The notes under the pieces: generated by a model
Databases searched by the model: none
Seen by the model: the letters and a program-made list of their open reading frames with translations, nothing else
Told to the model about the DNA's origin: nothing
Shown here: piece by piece, positions 14,788 to 26,400 of the stretch
Layout: each line of letters opens with the position of its first letter
Position numbering within the stretch: the first letter of the stretch is position 1
Translations under genes and position numbers: made by a program
From: Mycobacterium parmense
GTDB lineage: Bacteria; Actinomycetota; Actinomycetes; Mycobacteriales; Mycobacteriaceae
Reading direction: 5' to 3'
NCBI RefSeq assembly: GCF_010730575.1
Contig: NZ_AP022614.1
Coordinates: forward strand, 1,178,001 to 1,242,000
Length of the DNA stretch: 64,000 nt

Positions 14788-17454
14788 CTAGGGGTGGCCG
14801 TTCACGGGTAGCGGCGGGTTGCCGCCGGGAGCCAGTTCGAGCACGCGAATCTCGCCCGCGGTCCCGTCGACCTCGACCAGCGCTCCCGGCGGCAGGGTCC
14901 GGGTCGCCCCCTGCACGTCCACCACGCACGGGAATCCGAACTCGCGGGCCACCACGGCCGCATGCGACATGGGGCCGCCAAGTTCGGTCACCACCGCCGC
15001 GGCGTAGCAGAACGCGGCCGTATACCCGACGTCGGTGACCTCCGCGACGAGGATTTCGCCCGGCTGCAGGTCGTCTATTGTCTCGGGCCGCACGATCCGC
15101 ACCCGGCCGCGCACCCGCCCACCGCATACGCCAACGCCGCGCAGCGTCTCTCCGTTGGCCAGAGCGGCCGACGAGGCGACCGAGGGCTCCCAACTCCCGC
15201 TGAACACCGTCGGCGGAACCACGCCGGCCAACCTCGCCTGTTCGGCCCGCCGCCGCGCCACCAGGCCCGCGACGTCGGGCGGAAGAGCATCGAGTTCGTC
15301 GACCAGCAGGAAGAAGACGTCGTCGGCGGCGGTGCAGACGCCCGCCTCGACCAGTCGGCGCCCATATTCGCGCAGCAACCGGCGCAACACCCAGATGGCG
15401 CGCACCATCTTGTCACGGCGCACCTCCCGGTCGCGCAGCTGCCGCACGAACAGCGACGCAACGGGCTTGGCTCGCAACGGAATCCGCGCGTGGTGGGGCG
15501 ACGGGGCGGCCGGCGCGTCCATCGCCCGGGCGACCATGCGCAACAGCAACTCGGGATCGTCGTCGTAACTGGTCGACAGCATCTCGACCTCGGCCGGGCC
15601 GCGGTGACCGATGAGCCGCAGCTCGTCGCGGACCGCGGCGTGAAATGCCGGGGCCTCGGCGGCCAGCACGTCGAGGCGTCTGCCGGGTCCGGTCAGCAGG
15701 CGAGTGACGCGTGGATCGCGCCGCGCGGCCTCCACCAGCCTTTGCACCGCCTCGACCGAGCGCGCGCTGACCAGTTCCGGCCCGGCCGGCGGGGCCGCGT
15801 CGCGGCCGCACAGGCCCCGCAGTAAGACGTTGAACGCCGCGCACAGCATGAACGATCCCGAGGCCAGCACCCAGCCGTGCACGACGTGGTCGCGCGCCAA
15901 CAGGATCAGGCTGAGCAGCCGGCCATCGTCGAGCCGCGTCAGGTCGCCATCGGCGAGCCCCTCCAGCCGGTCCACGTCAGCGACGTAGGCGTCGGTGTCC
16001 TGCAGTGAACCGGCGGACAGGCCCACCAGGTTGACCCCGAACACCCCGATGTTGCGCAGGGTGCGCAATCGCTTTCGGGCCCGGTTGGATTGCGTCGGCG
16101 GGCGCTGGGCACCGAAAATCGGCAGGGACCCCATGCTGGGCCCGAAGTATCCGCTGTTGCGCACGATGGTCGCGGGTCGGGCGAACGGCACGGTTTCGGC
16201 CATGAAATGCGCCGACGTGATGCCGCCGTACAAGCGGTGGGCGAACACCGCGACCGTGCGCATCGCGATCTCTCGCTGGATGATCCCACCGGGCCGCAGC
16301 CGCTCGGCGATGCCGACGCCACCGGCGCGCAGGCCCCGCACGGTCACCGACGCCGACGACGGCGAGAAGGGACCCGGCAGGGCCTCCGACAGGTTGGTGG
16401 CCAAATAGGTCGGGAAGCGCGGGTCGATTGGAGTGTCGAATTCGCCGTTGGCGCCGGGTGGACCCGCCAGTTCGGGCACCACCCCGTCGTCGGCCGGCGC
16501 GTTCACGGCGGGTAGCTGCTGGATGGCGGCGAGCCGCCACGGCAGTGAGATCACCCGCTTGCCCAGCGTGACGCGACCGCGCACCGCCAGCGCGAGGTCC
16601 TCGATGCATTCCCGGGCGCCCCAGGCGGGTTGGAACCCCCACCGGTCGATCAGCCGCGAGGTGTCCATGAGTGCGGCGCTTTGCGCCAGCTCCCATTCGG
16701 CGAGCGCAGTCGCGCCGCGGCGTCGCAGCAGCGCGGTGACAGGAGCGCCCAGCCCGACGATCGGCCGTCCGAGCGCGGCGGCGATCTGGCGGAGGGTTAC
16801 CACACCCGGAGCAGCGAGATTGACTGCGCTGGAATCGATCTCAGCGTCCAGTACCGCCACCGCGAGCAACCGGAGCGCGTCGTCGACGTGGACGACCTGC
16901 AGGGGCCGATCGCCCGCCACGCCCGGGATCGCCGGCGATGCGAACAGCCGGCGCACCCAGTTGTCCACCCCCCGGCCGACGACGAGGGCCGAGCGGACGA
17001 CCGTCGACTGGACGCCGGAATCGGCGAGGATCTCCTCGACGCGGGCCTGGAGCACGCCGTTGGCGCATTCCGGGGCCAATACGTCATCCTCGGCTTTCGC
17101 GTCGTCTCCCCCGCCGTAGACGTGCGCCGACGACGAGAAGACGATACGCCGGGCCCCGGTCGCGGCCATCGCGTCTAGGACGTTGGCCGTGCCGCCGACG
17201 TTGACCTGTTCGCTGATCCGGTCATCGGGGCCGGGACTCTTCGCCCACGCGAAGTGCGCGACGGCGTCCGCTCCCGCGATGCAGCGCTTGACCGCCACCG
17301 CGTCCCGGATGTCACCGACGACGAAATCTGCTTCGGTGGGCCAGCTTTCGGGACGATGACGCGCGATGCCGACCACGTTGTGGCCCTGGCCGAGCAGCCG
17401 CGCGGCAAGACCGCGCCCTAGCACACCGCTGGCCCCCGTGACCGCGATCCTCAC
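14788..17454 (-). CDS. NAD-dependent epimerase / PEP-utilising enzyme fusion (Rv2047c-like)
   Basis: An 888-aa two-part protein. Residues 1 to about 310 are an extended SDR/epimerase: AVTGASGVLGRGLAARLLGQ, VGDIRD, SSAHVYGGGDDA and a sugar-nucleotide-epimerase-like C-terminus. The middle is helical. The last about 85 residues are the swivelling phosphohistidine domain of PEP-utilising enzymes (GEILVAEVTDVGYTAAF, GGPMSHAAVVAREFGFPCVV, VDGTAGEIRVL), with the His that is phosphorylated in relatives present. There is no ATP-grasp domain, so the phosphate source is unclear. GTG 17454 has GAGGG upstream. It lies 19 nt downstream of pks12, as Rv2047c does in M. tuberculosis, and is probably cotranscribed. 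Confidence 0.87.
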   Translation of the reverse strand: MRIAVTGASGVLGRGLAARLLGQGHNVVGIARHRPESWPTEADFVVGDIRDAVAVKRCIAGADAVAHFAWAKSPGPDDRISEQVNVGGTANVLDAMAATGARRIVFSSSAHVYGGGDDAKAEDDVLAPECANGVLQARVEEILADSGVQSTVVRSALVVGRGVDNWVRRLFASPAIPGVAGDRPLQVVHVDDALRLLAVAVLDAEIDSSAVNLAAPGVVTLRQIAAALGRPIVGLGAPVTALLRRRGATALAEWELAQSAALMDTSRLIDRWGFQPAWGARECIEDLALAVRGRVTLGKRVISLPWRLAAIQQLPAVNAPADDGVVPELAGPPGANGEFDTPIDPRFPTYLATNLSEALPGPFSPSSASVTVRGLRAGGVGIAERLRPGGIIQREIAMRTVAVFAHRLYGGITSAHFMAETVPFARPATIVRNSGYFGPSMGSLPIFGAQRPPTQSNRARKRLRTLRNIGVFGVNLVGLSAGSLQDTDAYVADVDRLEGLADGDLTRLDDGRLLSLILLARDHVVHGWVLASGSFMLCAAFNVLLRGLCGRDAAPPAGPELVSARSVEAVQRLVEAARRDPRVTRLLTGPGRRLDVLAAEAPAFHAAVRDELRLIGHRGPAEVEMLSTSYDDDPELLLRMVARAMDAPAAPSPHHARIPLRAKPVASLFVRQLRDREVRRDKMVRAIWVLRRLLREYGRRLVEAGVCTAADDVFFLLVDELDALPPDVAGLVARRRAEQARLAGVVPPTVFSGSWEPSVASSAALANGETLRGVGVCGGRVRGRVRIVRPETIDDLQPGEILVAEVTDVGYTAAFCYAAAVVTELGGPMSHAAVVAREFGFPCVVDVQGATRTLPPGALVEVDGTAGEIRVLELAPGGNPPLPVNGHP

Positions 17455-17473
17455 CGACTGCCCTCGCTCATAC

Positions 17474-20400
17474 TCACTCGTCGTCGTCGAGCAAGGCCGC
17501 GTTGACCAGGTCGTCGAGGTCCATGTCGGCGATGTCCTTCTTCGTCGTCCCGGCGGGAATCGCCTGCGTCCCGGCGCCGTTGCCCTCGACCTCGTTGGCC
17601 AGCGCCAGCAACAACTCGAGGACGCCGGCCTGCCGGAGTCGCTTGACGGGGATGGACCCGACGACGCGCTGGATCTCGGCCTCCCCGGGCGCGGCGACCG
17701 GGGCCTGCTGCTCCGACGAACCGATCAGCTCGCGGCGCATGTATCCGGCGAGGGCGGCGGAGTTCGGGTAGTCGAAGATCAGCGTCGGGGAAAGCGGCAG
17801 ACCCGTCGCGGATTTGAGCCGGTTGCGCATCTCGACCGCGGTGAGCGAGTCGAAACCCAACTCCTGGAAAGCCCTGTCGGGGTCGATGGACTCCGGGTTG
17901 GCGCTGCCCAGCACCGTGGCGATGTGGGAGCGCACGAGATCCAGCATGACCGCCTGCTGCTCGTCCTCCGGCAGCCCCTCAATGCGTTGCAGCAGAGCCG
18001 ATTTCGACTTCGCGGCGGCCAGCGAGTCGTCGACCTGGCGCCGCGCCGGCGCGTTGATCAGGTCGACGAACATCGGCGGCAATGTGCCACCGTCGAACTT
18101 GACCCGCAGAGCTTTGAGGTCGATGTGGGCGGGCAACAGGAACGGCTCGTCGACCACCATCGCGGTGTCGAGCAGCTGCAGGGCCTCCTCGGAGGACATC
18201 GCCACGATGCCGTCGCGGGCGAAGCGGGCGAAGTCGACGCTGGCCAACGCGCCGGTCATGGTGCTGGCCTGGTTCCACAGTCCCCATCCCAGCGAGATCG
18301 CGGGCAGGCCTTGGGCACGCCGGTGCACGGCCAGCGCATCGAGGAACGAGTTGGCCGCCGCGTAGTTGCCCTGCCCCGACGAGCCCACCAGCCCGGCCAT
18401 CGACGAGAACATCACGAACGCAGACACATCCAGATCGCGGGTCAACTCGTGCAGGTTCCAGGCCGCATCGACCTTGGCGCGCAACGCCGCGTCCAACCGC
18501 TCGGGCGTCAGCGACGTCACCACCGCGTCGTCCAGCGCCCCGGCCGTGTGCAGCACCGCCGACAGCCGGTGCTGCGCCGGGATGTCGGCGATCACCTTGG
18601 CCAGGGCGGCCCGGTCGGCGGCGTCACAGGCCACCACCTGCACCTGGGCGCCCGTCTCGCCGAGTTCGGCGGCCAGCTCCGCCGCGCCGGGCGCATCCGG
18701 GCCGCGGCGGCTGAGCAGCAACAGGTTTCGCACACCATGGCGCGCCACCACGTGGCGCGCCAGCGCCGAACCCGCCATGCCGGTGCCGCCGGTGATCAGC
18801 ACAGTACCGTCCGCCCAGGCGTCGGGCATGGTCATCACGACCTTGCCGACGTGGCGGGCCTGGCTCAGATAACGCAACGCCGCCGGCGCGCGCCGCACGT
18901 CGAACGTGGTCACCGGCAACGGCCGCAGCACCTCGTCGGCGAACAGCGCCGCCAGCTCGGCGAGTATTTGCGCGATGCGCTCCGGCCCAGCCTCGAAGAG
19001 GTCGAAAGCCTGGTAGCGCACCCCGGCGTGGTCGCTGGCCACCACGTCCGCGTCGCGGATGTCGGTCTTGCCCATCTCCAGGAACACCCCACCGGGCGCC
19101 ACCAGCCGCAACGAGGCATCCACGAACTCACCGGCCAGCGAATCCAGCACCACATCGAACCCGCGCCCGCCGGTGACCGCCCGGAACTTCTCCTCGAACT
19201 CCAAACTGCGCGAATCCGAAATATGGTCCTCGTCAAACCCCATCGCCCGCAACGTGTCCCACTTGCCCCGACTAGCGGTCGCAAACACCTCCAGCCCCAA
19301 ATGCCGCGCCAACTGCACCGCGGCCATACCCACCCCACCGGTGGCCGCGTGCACCAGCACACGACGGCCCGACTCGGCACGGGCCAAGTCCACCAGCGCA
19401 TAGAAGGCGGTGGCGAAGACCACCGAGGTGGTGGCCGCCGCGGTGTGCGACCACCCCGTCGGGACGCCGACCAGAAGGCGTTCGTCGGTGACCGCGACCG
19501 TCCCGGTGCCCTCGGGGAACAGGCCCATGACGCGGTCGCCCACCGCGAAACGGCCCGCACTCTCGACGACGACACCGGAGGCCTCGACGCCCATCACGGC
19601 CTCGGGGTCAGGGTAGAGACCGAGGGCGATCATGACGTCGCGGAAGTTGGCGGCAATGGCTGAAAGCGCAACCCGGACCTGGCGGTGTCCCAACGGCGCG
19701 TCGGCGTCGGGAATGCGTTCCAGGCGCAGGTTCTCGAAGGTGCCCTGGCTGCTCATGCCCAGCCGCCACGGGCCCTCGCCGGGCGGCACCAGCAGGCCGC
19801 TCACCGCGCGGCTGCCGTGCACGCGCCCGGTGTACACCGTGCCGCCGCGCACCACCACCTGCGGTTCGCCCACCGCCAGCGCCGACGCCACCGCCGAATC
19901 CTCGAGCGGCGCGTCGGAGTCGACGAGGACAACCCTGCCGGGATGCTCGGTCTGCGCCGAGCGCACCAGCCCCCACACCGCCGCGCCCGCCAGATCCGTG
20001 ACGTCCTCGCCCGGCAGCGCCACCGCGCCCCGGGTCACCACCACCAGCGTGTCGGCCCGGTCCCGGGCCAGCCACGATTGCAGCACGGCCAGCACCGAGC
20101 GCGTGGCGGCGTAGACGTCGGTGACCACGTCGGCGACCGCCGGCGGTGAGGCGAACACATACGCGGCCGGCCCGGGATCGGTTTCGGTTGCGGCGGAACC
20201 CGATTCGGCTTCCGCCCAGGCGCGGACCGGCAGCGGCTGAACGTCGGACGACGGCTGCGCCGACCAAACCACCTCGAACAGCCGGTCGGGGCCCGAGCTC
20301 GACACGGCGGCGAGCAACTGCCGATCGCTGACCGGGCGGGCCACCATCGACGACACCGACAGCACCGGCAGGCCCAGCCCGTCGGCCAGTTCGATCGACA

Positions 20401-23400
20401 CCGACGTGGGCCCCGTCGGCGCGATGCGGGCGCGCACCGCCGAGGCACCCGCCGCATGCAGCGAGACCCGCTGCCACGAGAACGGCACCAGCACCGAACC
20501 CTGCGGCAGTTCGTCACCGTCGGAGGTCAGGATGACCGCGTGCAGGGCCGCGTCGAGCACCGCGGGATGCACGCCGAACCCCGCCGCGGACACCCCGGCG
20601 TCAGCGGGCAGGTTCACCTCCGCGAACACCTCGTCGCCGCGGCGCCACATCGAGGTCAGGCCCCGGAACGCCGGGCCGTAGCGGTATCCGCGCTCGGCGA
20701 GCCGCTGGTAGCCGTCGCCGACGTCCACGGCTACCGCACCCACCGGCGGCCAGGCCGACAGGTCGGCGCCGGGCTGCACGGCGCCGGAGCCCAGCGCGCC
20801 CTCGGCGTGCAAGAGCCAGGCCGAACCCGTGTCGGCGCGCGAAAACACCGACACGGCACGCGAACCCGTTTCGTCGGGGCCGCCCACGACCACCTGCACC
20901 GCGACCGAACCCGAGGCCGGCAAGACCAGCGGGGCCGCGAGGTTCAACTCGTCGACTACACCGCAGCCCACCTCGTCCCCGGCGCGGATCGCCAATTCGA
21001 CGAAGCCGGCGCCGGGGAACAGCACGACACCACCCACGGCGTGATCGGCCAGCCAGCCCTGCAGGCTCGGCGACAGGCGCCCCGTCAGCACCACGCCGCC
21101 CGAGGCCGGTAACTCGACGACCGCGCCGAGCAGCGCATGCTCGCCGGCCACCAGCCCCAGCCCGGCGGCGTCGGCCGTGGCGCCGTCACCGGACAACCAG
21201 AACCGGCGGCGCTCGAAGGCGTAGGTGGGCAGTTCCACGAAGTTGGCCGCGCCGATGGCGGCCCCCCAGTCCACGTCCATGCCGGTCACGAACCCGTGCG
21301 CGACGGCCGCGATGAGCGTCGCCGGCTCGGGACGGTCCATGCGCAGCGCCGACGTCGTCATGACTGGCGCGTCCGGCAGGGACTCTTCGATCGAGGCCGT
21401 CAGGCCGCTGCTGGGACCGACTTCGAGGAACCGGTTCACGCCCGCGGCGTGGGCGAAGCGGATGCTGTCGGCGAACCGCACCGCTTCGCGGATATGCCGC
21501 TTCCAGTACGCCACCGAGGCGAAGTCCTCCCCCGCCAGCTGTCCGGTCACGTTGGACAGGATCGGGATGCGAGGCCGGTCGACTGCGAGACCGGCTGCGA
21601 CCGAGCCGAATTCGTCGATCATAGGATCCATCAGCGGGGAATGGAAGGCGTGCGAGACGGCCAGCCGGTGGGTCCTGGCGCCGTCGGCGCGCAGCCGGTC
21701 GGCGACCGCGGCCACCGCGTCCCCGGCGCCGGAGATCACCACGGAAGCCGGCCCGTTGACCGCGGCGATGCCCACCTCGGCGGTCAGCAGCGGCCGCACC
21801 CGGTCCTCGGGGGCCTGCACCGCGACCATCGTCCCGCCCGCCGGCAGCGCCTGCATGAACCGGCCCCGGGCGACCACCAGCACCGCGGCGTTCTCCAGCG
21901 ACAGGACGCCGCTGACGTGCGCAGCGGACAGCTCACCCACCGAGTGGCCCATCACCAGATCGGGCGTCACGCCCCACGACTCGAGTAGCCGGAACAGCGC
22001 GACCTCCACCGCGAACAGGGCGGGCTGCGCGAATTCGGTGCTGTTGAGCAGGTTTTCGTCGTGACCCCACATCACCTCGCGCAGCGGGCGCAGCAGGTGG
22101 CGGTCCAGTTCCGCGACGACAGTGTCGAACGCCTCGGCGAACACGGGATAGCCGGCGTGCAATCCCATCCCCATGCCCAGGAACTGGGAGCCCTGGCCGG
22201 GGAAGACGAAGGCCGTCTTCGCGCCCGGCGTCGCGGTGCCCCGGATCACCGACCCGAACTCCTCGGTGGCCAGCTCGTCCAGCCCGGCCAGCAGGCGTTC
22301 CCGGTCGCCCCCGACCACGACGGCGCGATGCTCGAAGGCCGCGCGGCCCGCCAGCGACCACGCCACGTCGGTCGCCTCCAGTGTGGGGTGAGCGCGCAGA
22401 TGCCCGGCCAGGCGCGCGGCCTGAGAACCCAGCGCGTTTGCCGATTTCGCCGACACCACCCACGGCACCACCGGCAGCTTGGGGGTATCCACCCGTTCGG
22501 CGCCGGCCGGGGCGGCCTCCACGATCACGTGGGCGTTCGTGCCGCTGATTCCGAACGACGACACACCGGCCCGCCTCACCCGGCCGTCGGCCGGCCAGGG
22601 GCGCTGGTCGGTGAGCAGCGACACCGATCCCGCGGCCCAGTCCACGTGCGGGCTGGGCTCGTCGACATGCAGTGTCGCCGGCAACAATTCATGGCGCATT
22701 GCCAACACCATCTTGATCACGCCCGCGACGCCGGCCGCGGCCTGGGTGTGGCCCATGTTCGACTTGATGGACCCCAGCCAAAGGGGTTCGCTACGGCCCT
22801 GCCCGTAGGTGGCCAGCAACGCCTGCGCCTCGATGGGATCACCCAACGTCGTCCCGGTGCCATGGCCTTCGACCACGTCGACGTCGGCCGCGCGCAGACC
22901 GGCATTGGCCAGCGCCGCGCGCACCACCCGCTGCTGGGACGGACCGTTCGGCGCGGTCAGCCCGTTGGAGGCGCCGTCCTGGTTGACCGCAGAGCCGCGC
23001 ACCACCGCCAGCACCGGATGACCCAGCCGCTCCGCGTCGGAGAGCCGCTCGACCACGAGCATGCCGCCGCCCTCGGAGAAGCCGGTGCCGTCGGCCGCCC
23101 CGGCGAAGGCCTTGCACCGCCCGTCGGTCGACAATCCGCGCCAGCGGCTGAATTCGACGAAGATGTCGGGTGTGGCGTTGACGGTCACACCGCCGGCCAG
23201 CGCCAGGTCGCACTCCCCCGAACGCAGCGACTGCACCGCCATGTGCAGCGCCACCAACGACGACGAACACGCCGTGTCCACCGACACCGCCGGGCCCTCC
23301 AGCCCCAGCACGTAGGACACCCTCCCCGAGGCGACGCTCGACAGCTGGCCGGTGAGCCGGAATCCCTCCACCGGTTCGGCGGCGAACATGCCGTAGCCCT

Positions 23401-26400
23401 GGGTCATCACCCCGGCGAAGACGCCGGTGGCGCTGCCGCGCAGCGCGGTCGGGTCGATCCCGGCGCGCTCCAGCGCCTCCCAGGAGAGTTCGAGGAACAT
23501 GCGCTGCTGGGGGTCCATCGCCAACGCCTCGCTGGGCCCCACGCCGAAGAATGCGGGGTCGAAGTCCGCGACACCGTCGACAAATCCGCCGTTGCGGGTG
23601 TAGCAGGCGCCCGGTACGTCGGGGTCGGGGTTGAAGAGACCCGCCAGATCCCATCCGCGGTCGTTCGGGAACTCCGAGATGACATCGCGGCCCTGGACCA
23701 GCATGTCCCACAGGTCGTCCGGGGAGGCGACCCCACCCGGGTAGCGGCATGACATGCCCACGATCGCGATCGGGTCGTCGCCCGAGACGCGAACCGCCGA
23801 GACCTGCCCGATCTCCTGTGGCACTCCGGCCAGTTCGGCGCGCATGTAGCCGGCCAGTGCGTTGGGTGTGGGGTAGTCGAAGATCAGCGTGGGTGAAAGC
23901 GCAAGGCCCGTAGCGGCTTTCAGCCGGTTGCGCATCTCGACCGCAGTAAGCGAGTCGAAGCCCAACTCCTGGAACGCCTTATCCGGGTCGATCGCCTCGG
24001 GGCTGACGGTTCCCAGCACCGTGGCGATGTGGGAGCAAACAAGCTCCAGCAGCACCGCGTGTTGCTCGGGCTCGGGCAGACCGTGCAGGCGTTGCGCGAG
24101 AGCCGATTTGGATTTCGCCGCGGCCAGCGAGTCGTCGACCCGGCGCCGCGACGGGGCGTTGAGCAGTTCGGCGAACATCGGGGGCACCGCGACGGCGTGG
24201 GCGCGCAGCGCGGCCAGGTCGATGCGGGCGGGCGCGAGGAACGGTTCGTCGACGATGAGGGCGGTGTCGAACAATTCCAGCGCCTCATCCGCGGACAGCG
24301 CCAGGATGCCGTCGCGACTCAGGCGGGCCAGCCCCGCGTCGCCGAGCCCGCCGGTCATGGCGCTGGCCTGATCCCACAGTCCCCATCCCAGCGAGATCGC
24401 GGGCAGGCCTTGGGCACGCCGGTGCACGGCCAGCGCATCGAGGAACGAGTTGGCCGCCGCGTAGTTGCCCTGACCCGACGAGCCCACCAGCCCGGCCATC
24501 GACGAGAACATCACGAACGCAGACACATCCAGATCGCGGGTCAACTCGTGCAGGTTCCAGGCCGCATCGACCTTGGCCCGCAGCACCGCATCGATGCGCT
24601 CGGGCGTCAGCGACGTCACCACCGCGTCGTCGAGAACACCGGCGGCATGGACCACCGCCGTCAGCGGGTGCTGCGCCGGGATGTCGGCGATCACCTTGGC
24701 CAGCGCGTCGCGGTCGGCGGCGTCACAGGCCACCACCCGCACCTGGGCGCCCGCCGCGCCGAGCTCGGCCATCAGGTCCATCGCCCCGGGGGCGTCGGGC
24801 CCGGTCCTGCTGAGCAGCAACAGGTTACGCACGCCGCGGCGAGCCACCAGGTGGCGGGCCAGAGCGGAACCCGCCATGCCGGTGCCGCCGGTGATCAGCA
24901 CAGTGCCGTCCGCCCAGGCGTCGGGCATGGTCATCACGACCTTGCCGACGTGGCGGGCCTGGCTCAGATAACGCAACGCCGCCGGCGCGCGCCGCACGTC
25001 GAACGTGGTCACCGGCAACGGTTTCAGCGGCCCGGCGTCGAAGAGCGCGGCGAGCTCGAGCAGGTATTGGTGCATGCGCGGGCGGCCCGGCTCGAAGAGG
25101 TCGAACGCACGGTAGCGGACGCCGGGGTAGTCCTGGGCGACGACGCCGGGGTCGCGGATGTCGGTCTTGCCCATCTCCAGGAACACCCCACCGGGGGCCA
25201 CCAGCCGCAACGAGGCATCCACGAACTCACCGGCCAGCGAATCCAGCACCACATCGAACCCGCGCCCACCGGTGACCGCCCGGAACTTCCTCTCGAACTC
25301 CAAACTGCGCGAATCCGAAATATGGTCCTCGTCAAACCCCATCGCCCGCAACGTGTCCCACTTGCCCCGACTAGCGGTCGCAAACACCTCCAGCCCCAAA
25401 TGCCGCGCCAACTGCACCGCGGCCATACCCACCCCACCGGTGGCCGCGTGGATCAAGACGCGCTGGCCGGGCTGCACGTCGGCGAGGTGCACGAATGCGT
25501 AGTACGCGGTCATGAACACCGCCGATATGGCGGCGGCCTCCGGGTAGGACCAGTCGGCGGGCATGGGCAGCAGCAACCGGACATCGCCGGCGACCAGCGT
25601 GCCGCTGCCGTCGGGGAAGAACCCGAAAACCGAATCTCCGACCGCGAATTCGGTGACCCCGGGACCAACCTCGACCACCACGCCCGCACCCTCGCCGCCG
25701 ATCAGCGCGTCGTGGGTGAACATGCCCAGGGTGATCATGACGTCGCGGAAGTTCGCGGCGATCGCGCGCATCTCGACCAGCACCTGACCCGGCTGCAACG
25801 GCGCCCCGGCGTTCGGCACCGGTTCGAGCCGCAGGTTCTCGAAGGTGCCGGCGCTGCTGATACCGAGCCGCCACGGGCCCTCACCCGGCGGCGTCAAGAT
25901 GCCGCTGACCGCGCGGCTGCCACGCACCCGCGGCGCGTAGGCCGCTCCGTCGCGCAGCACCACCTGCGGCTCCCCCGACGCCAGCGCCGCGCCGACGGCG
26001 GAAGCATCGAGCGGCACGTCGGAATCGACGAGAACGAACCGGCCGGGATGCTCGGTCTGCGCAGACCGCACCAATCCCCACACCGCCGCCCCCGCCAGAT
26101 CCGTGACATCCTCGCCCGGCAGCGCCACCGCGCCACGCGTCGCCACCACGAGCACACCGGAATCGCGTTCGCTCAGCCACGACTGCACGGCGCCGAGCGC
26201 CTGATGCGTGCGCTCACGGGGGGCTGCGAGCGAATCACCATGGCCGACAATGGATTCAAATATCTGATGTGGCGGCACGTCGCCGTCGGCGCCCGCCGTA
26301 GCCGGCGTCGGGGTCCACGCCACCTCGAAGAGCCGGTCCGGGCCCGCGGACGAGACCACCGCTCGCAGCTGTTGCCCGCTCACCGGCCGCGCCGCCATCG

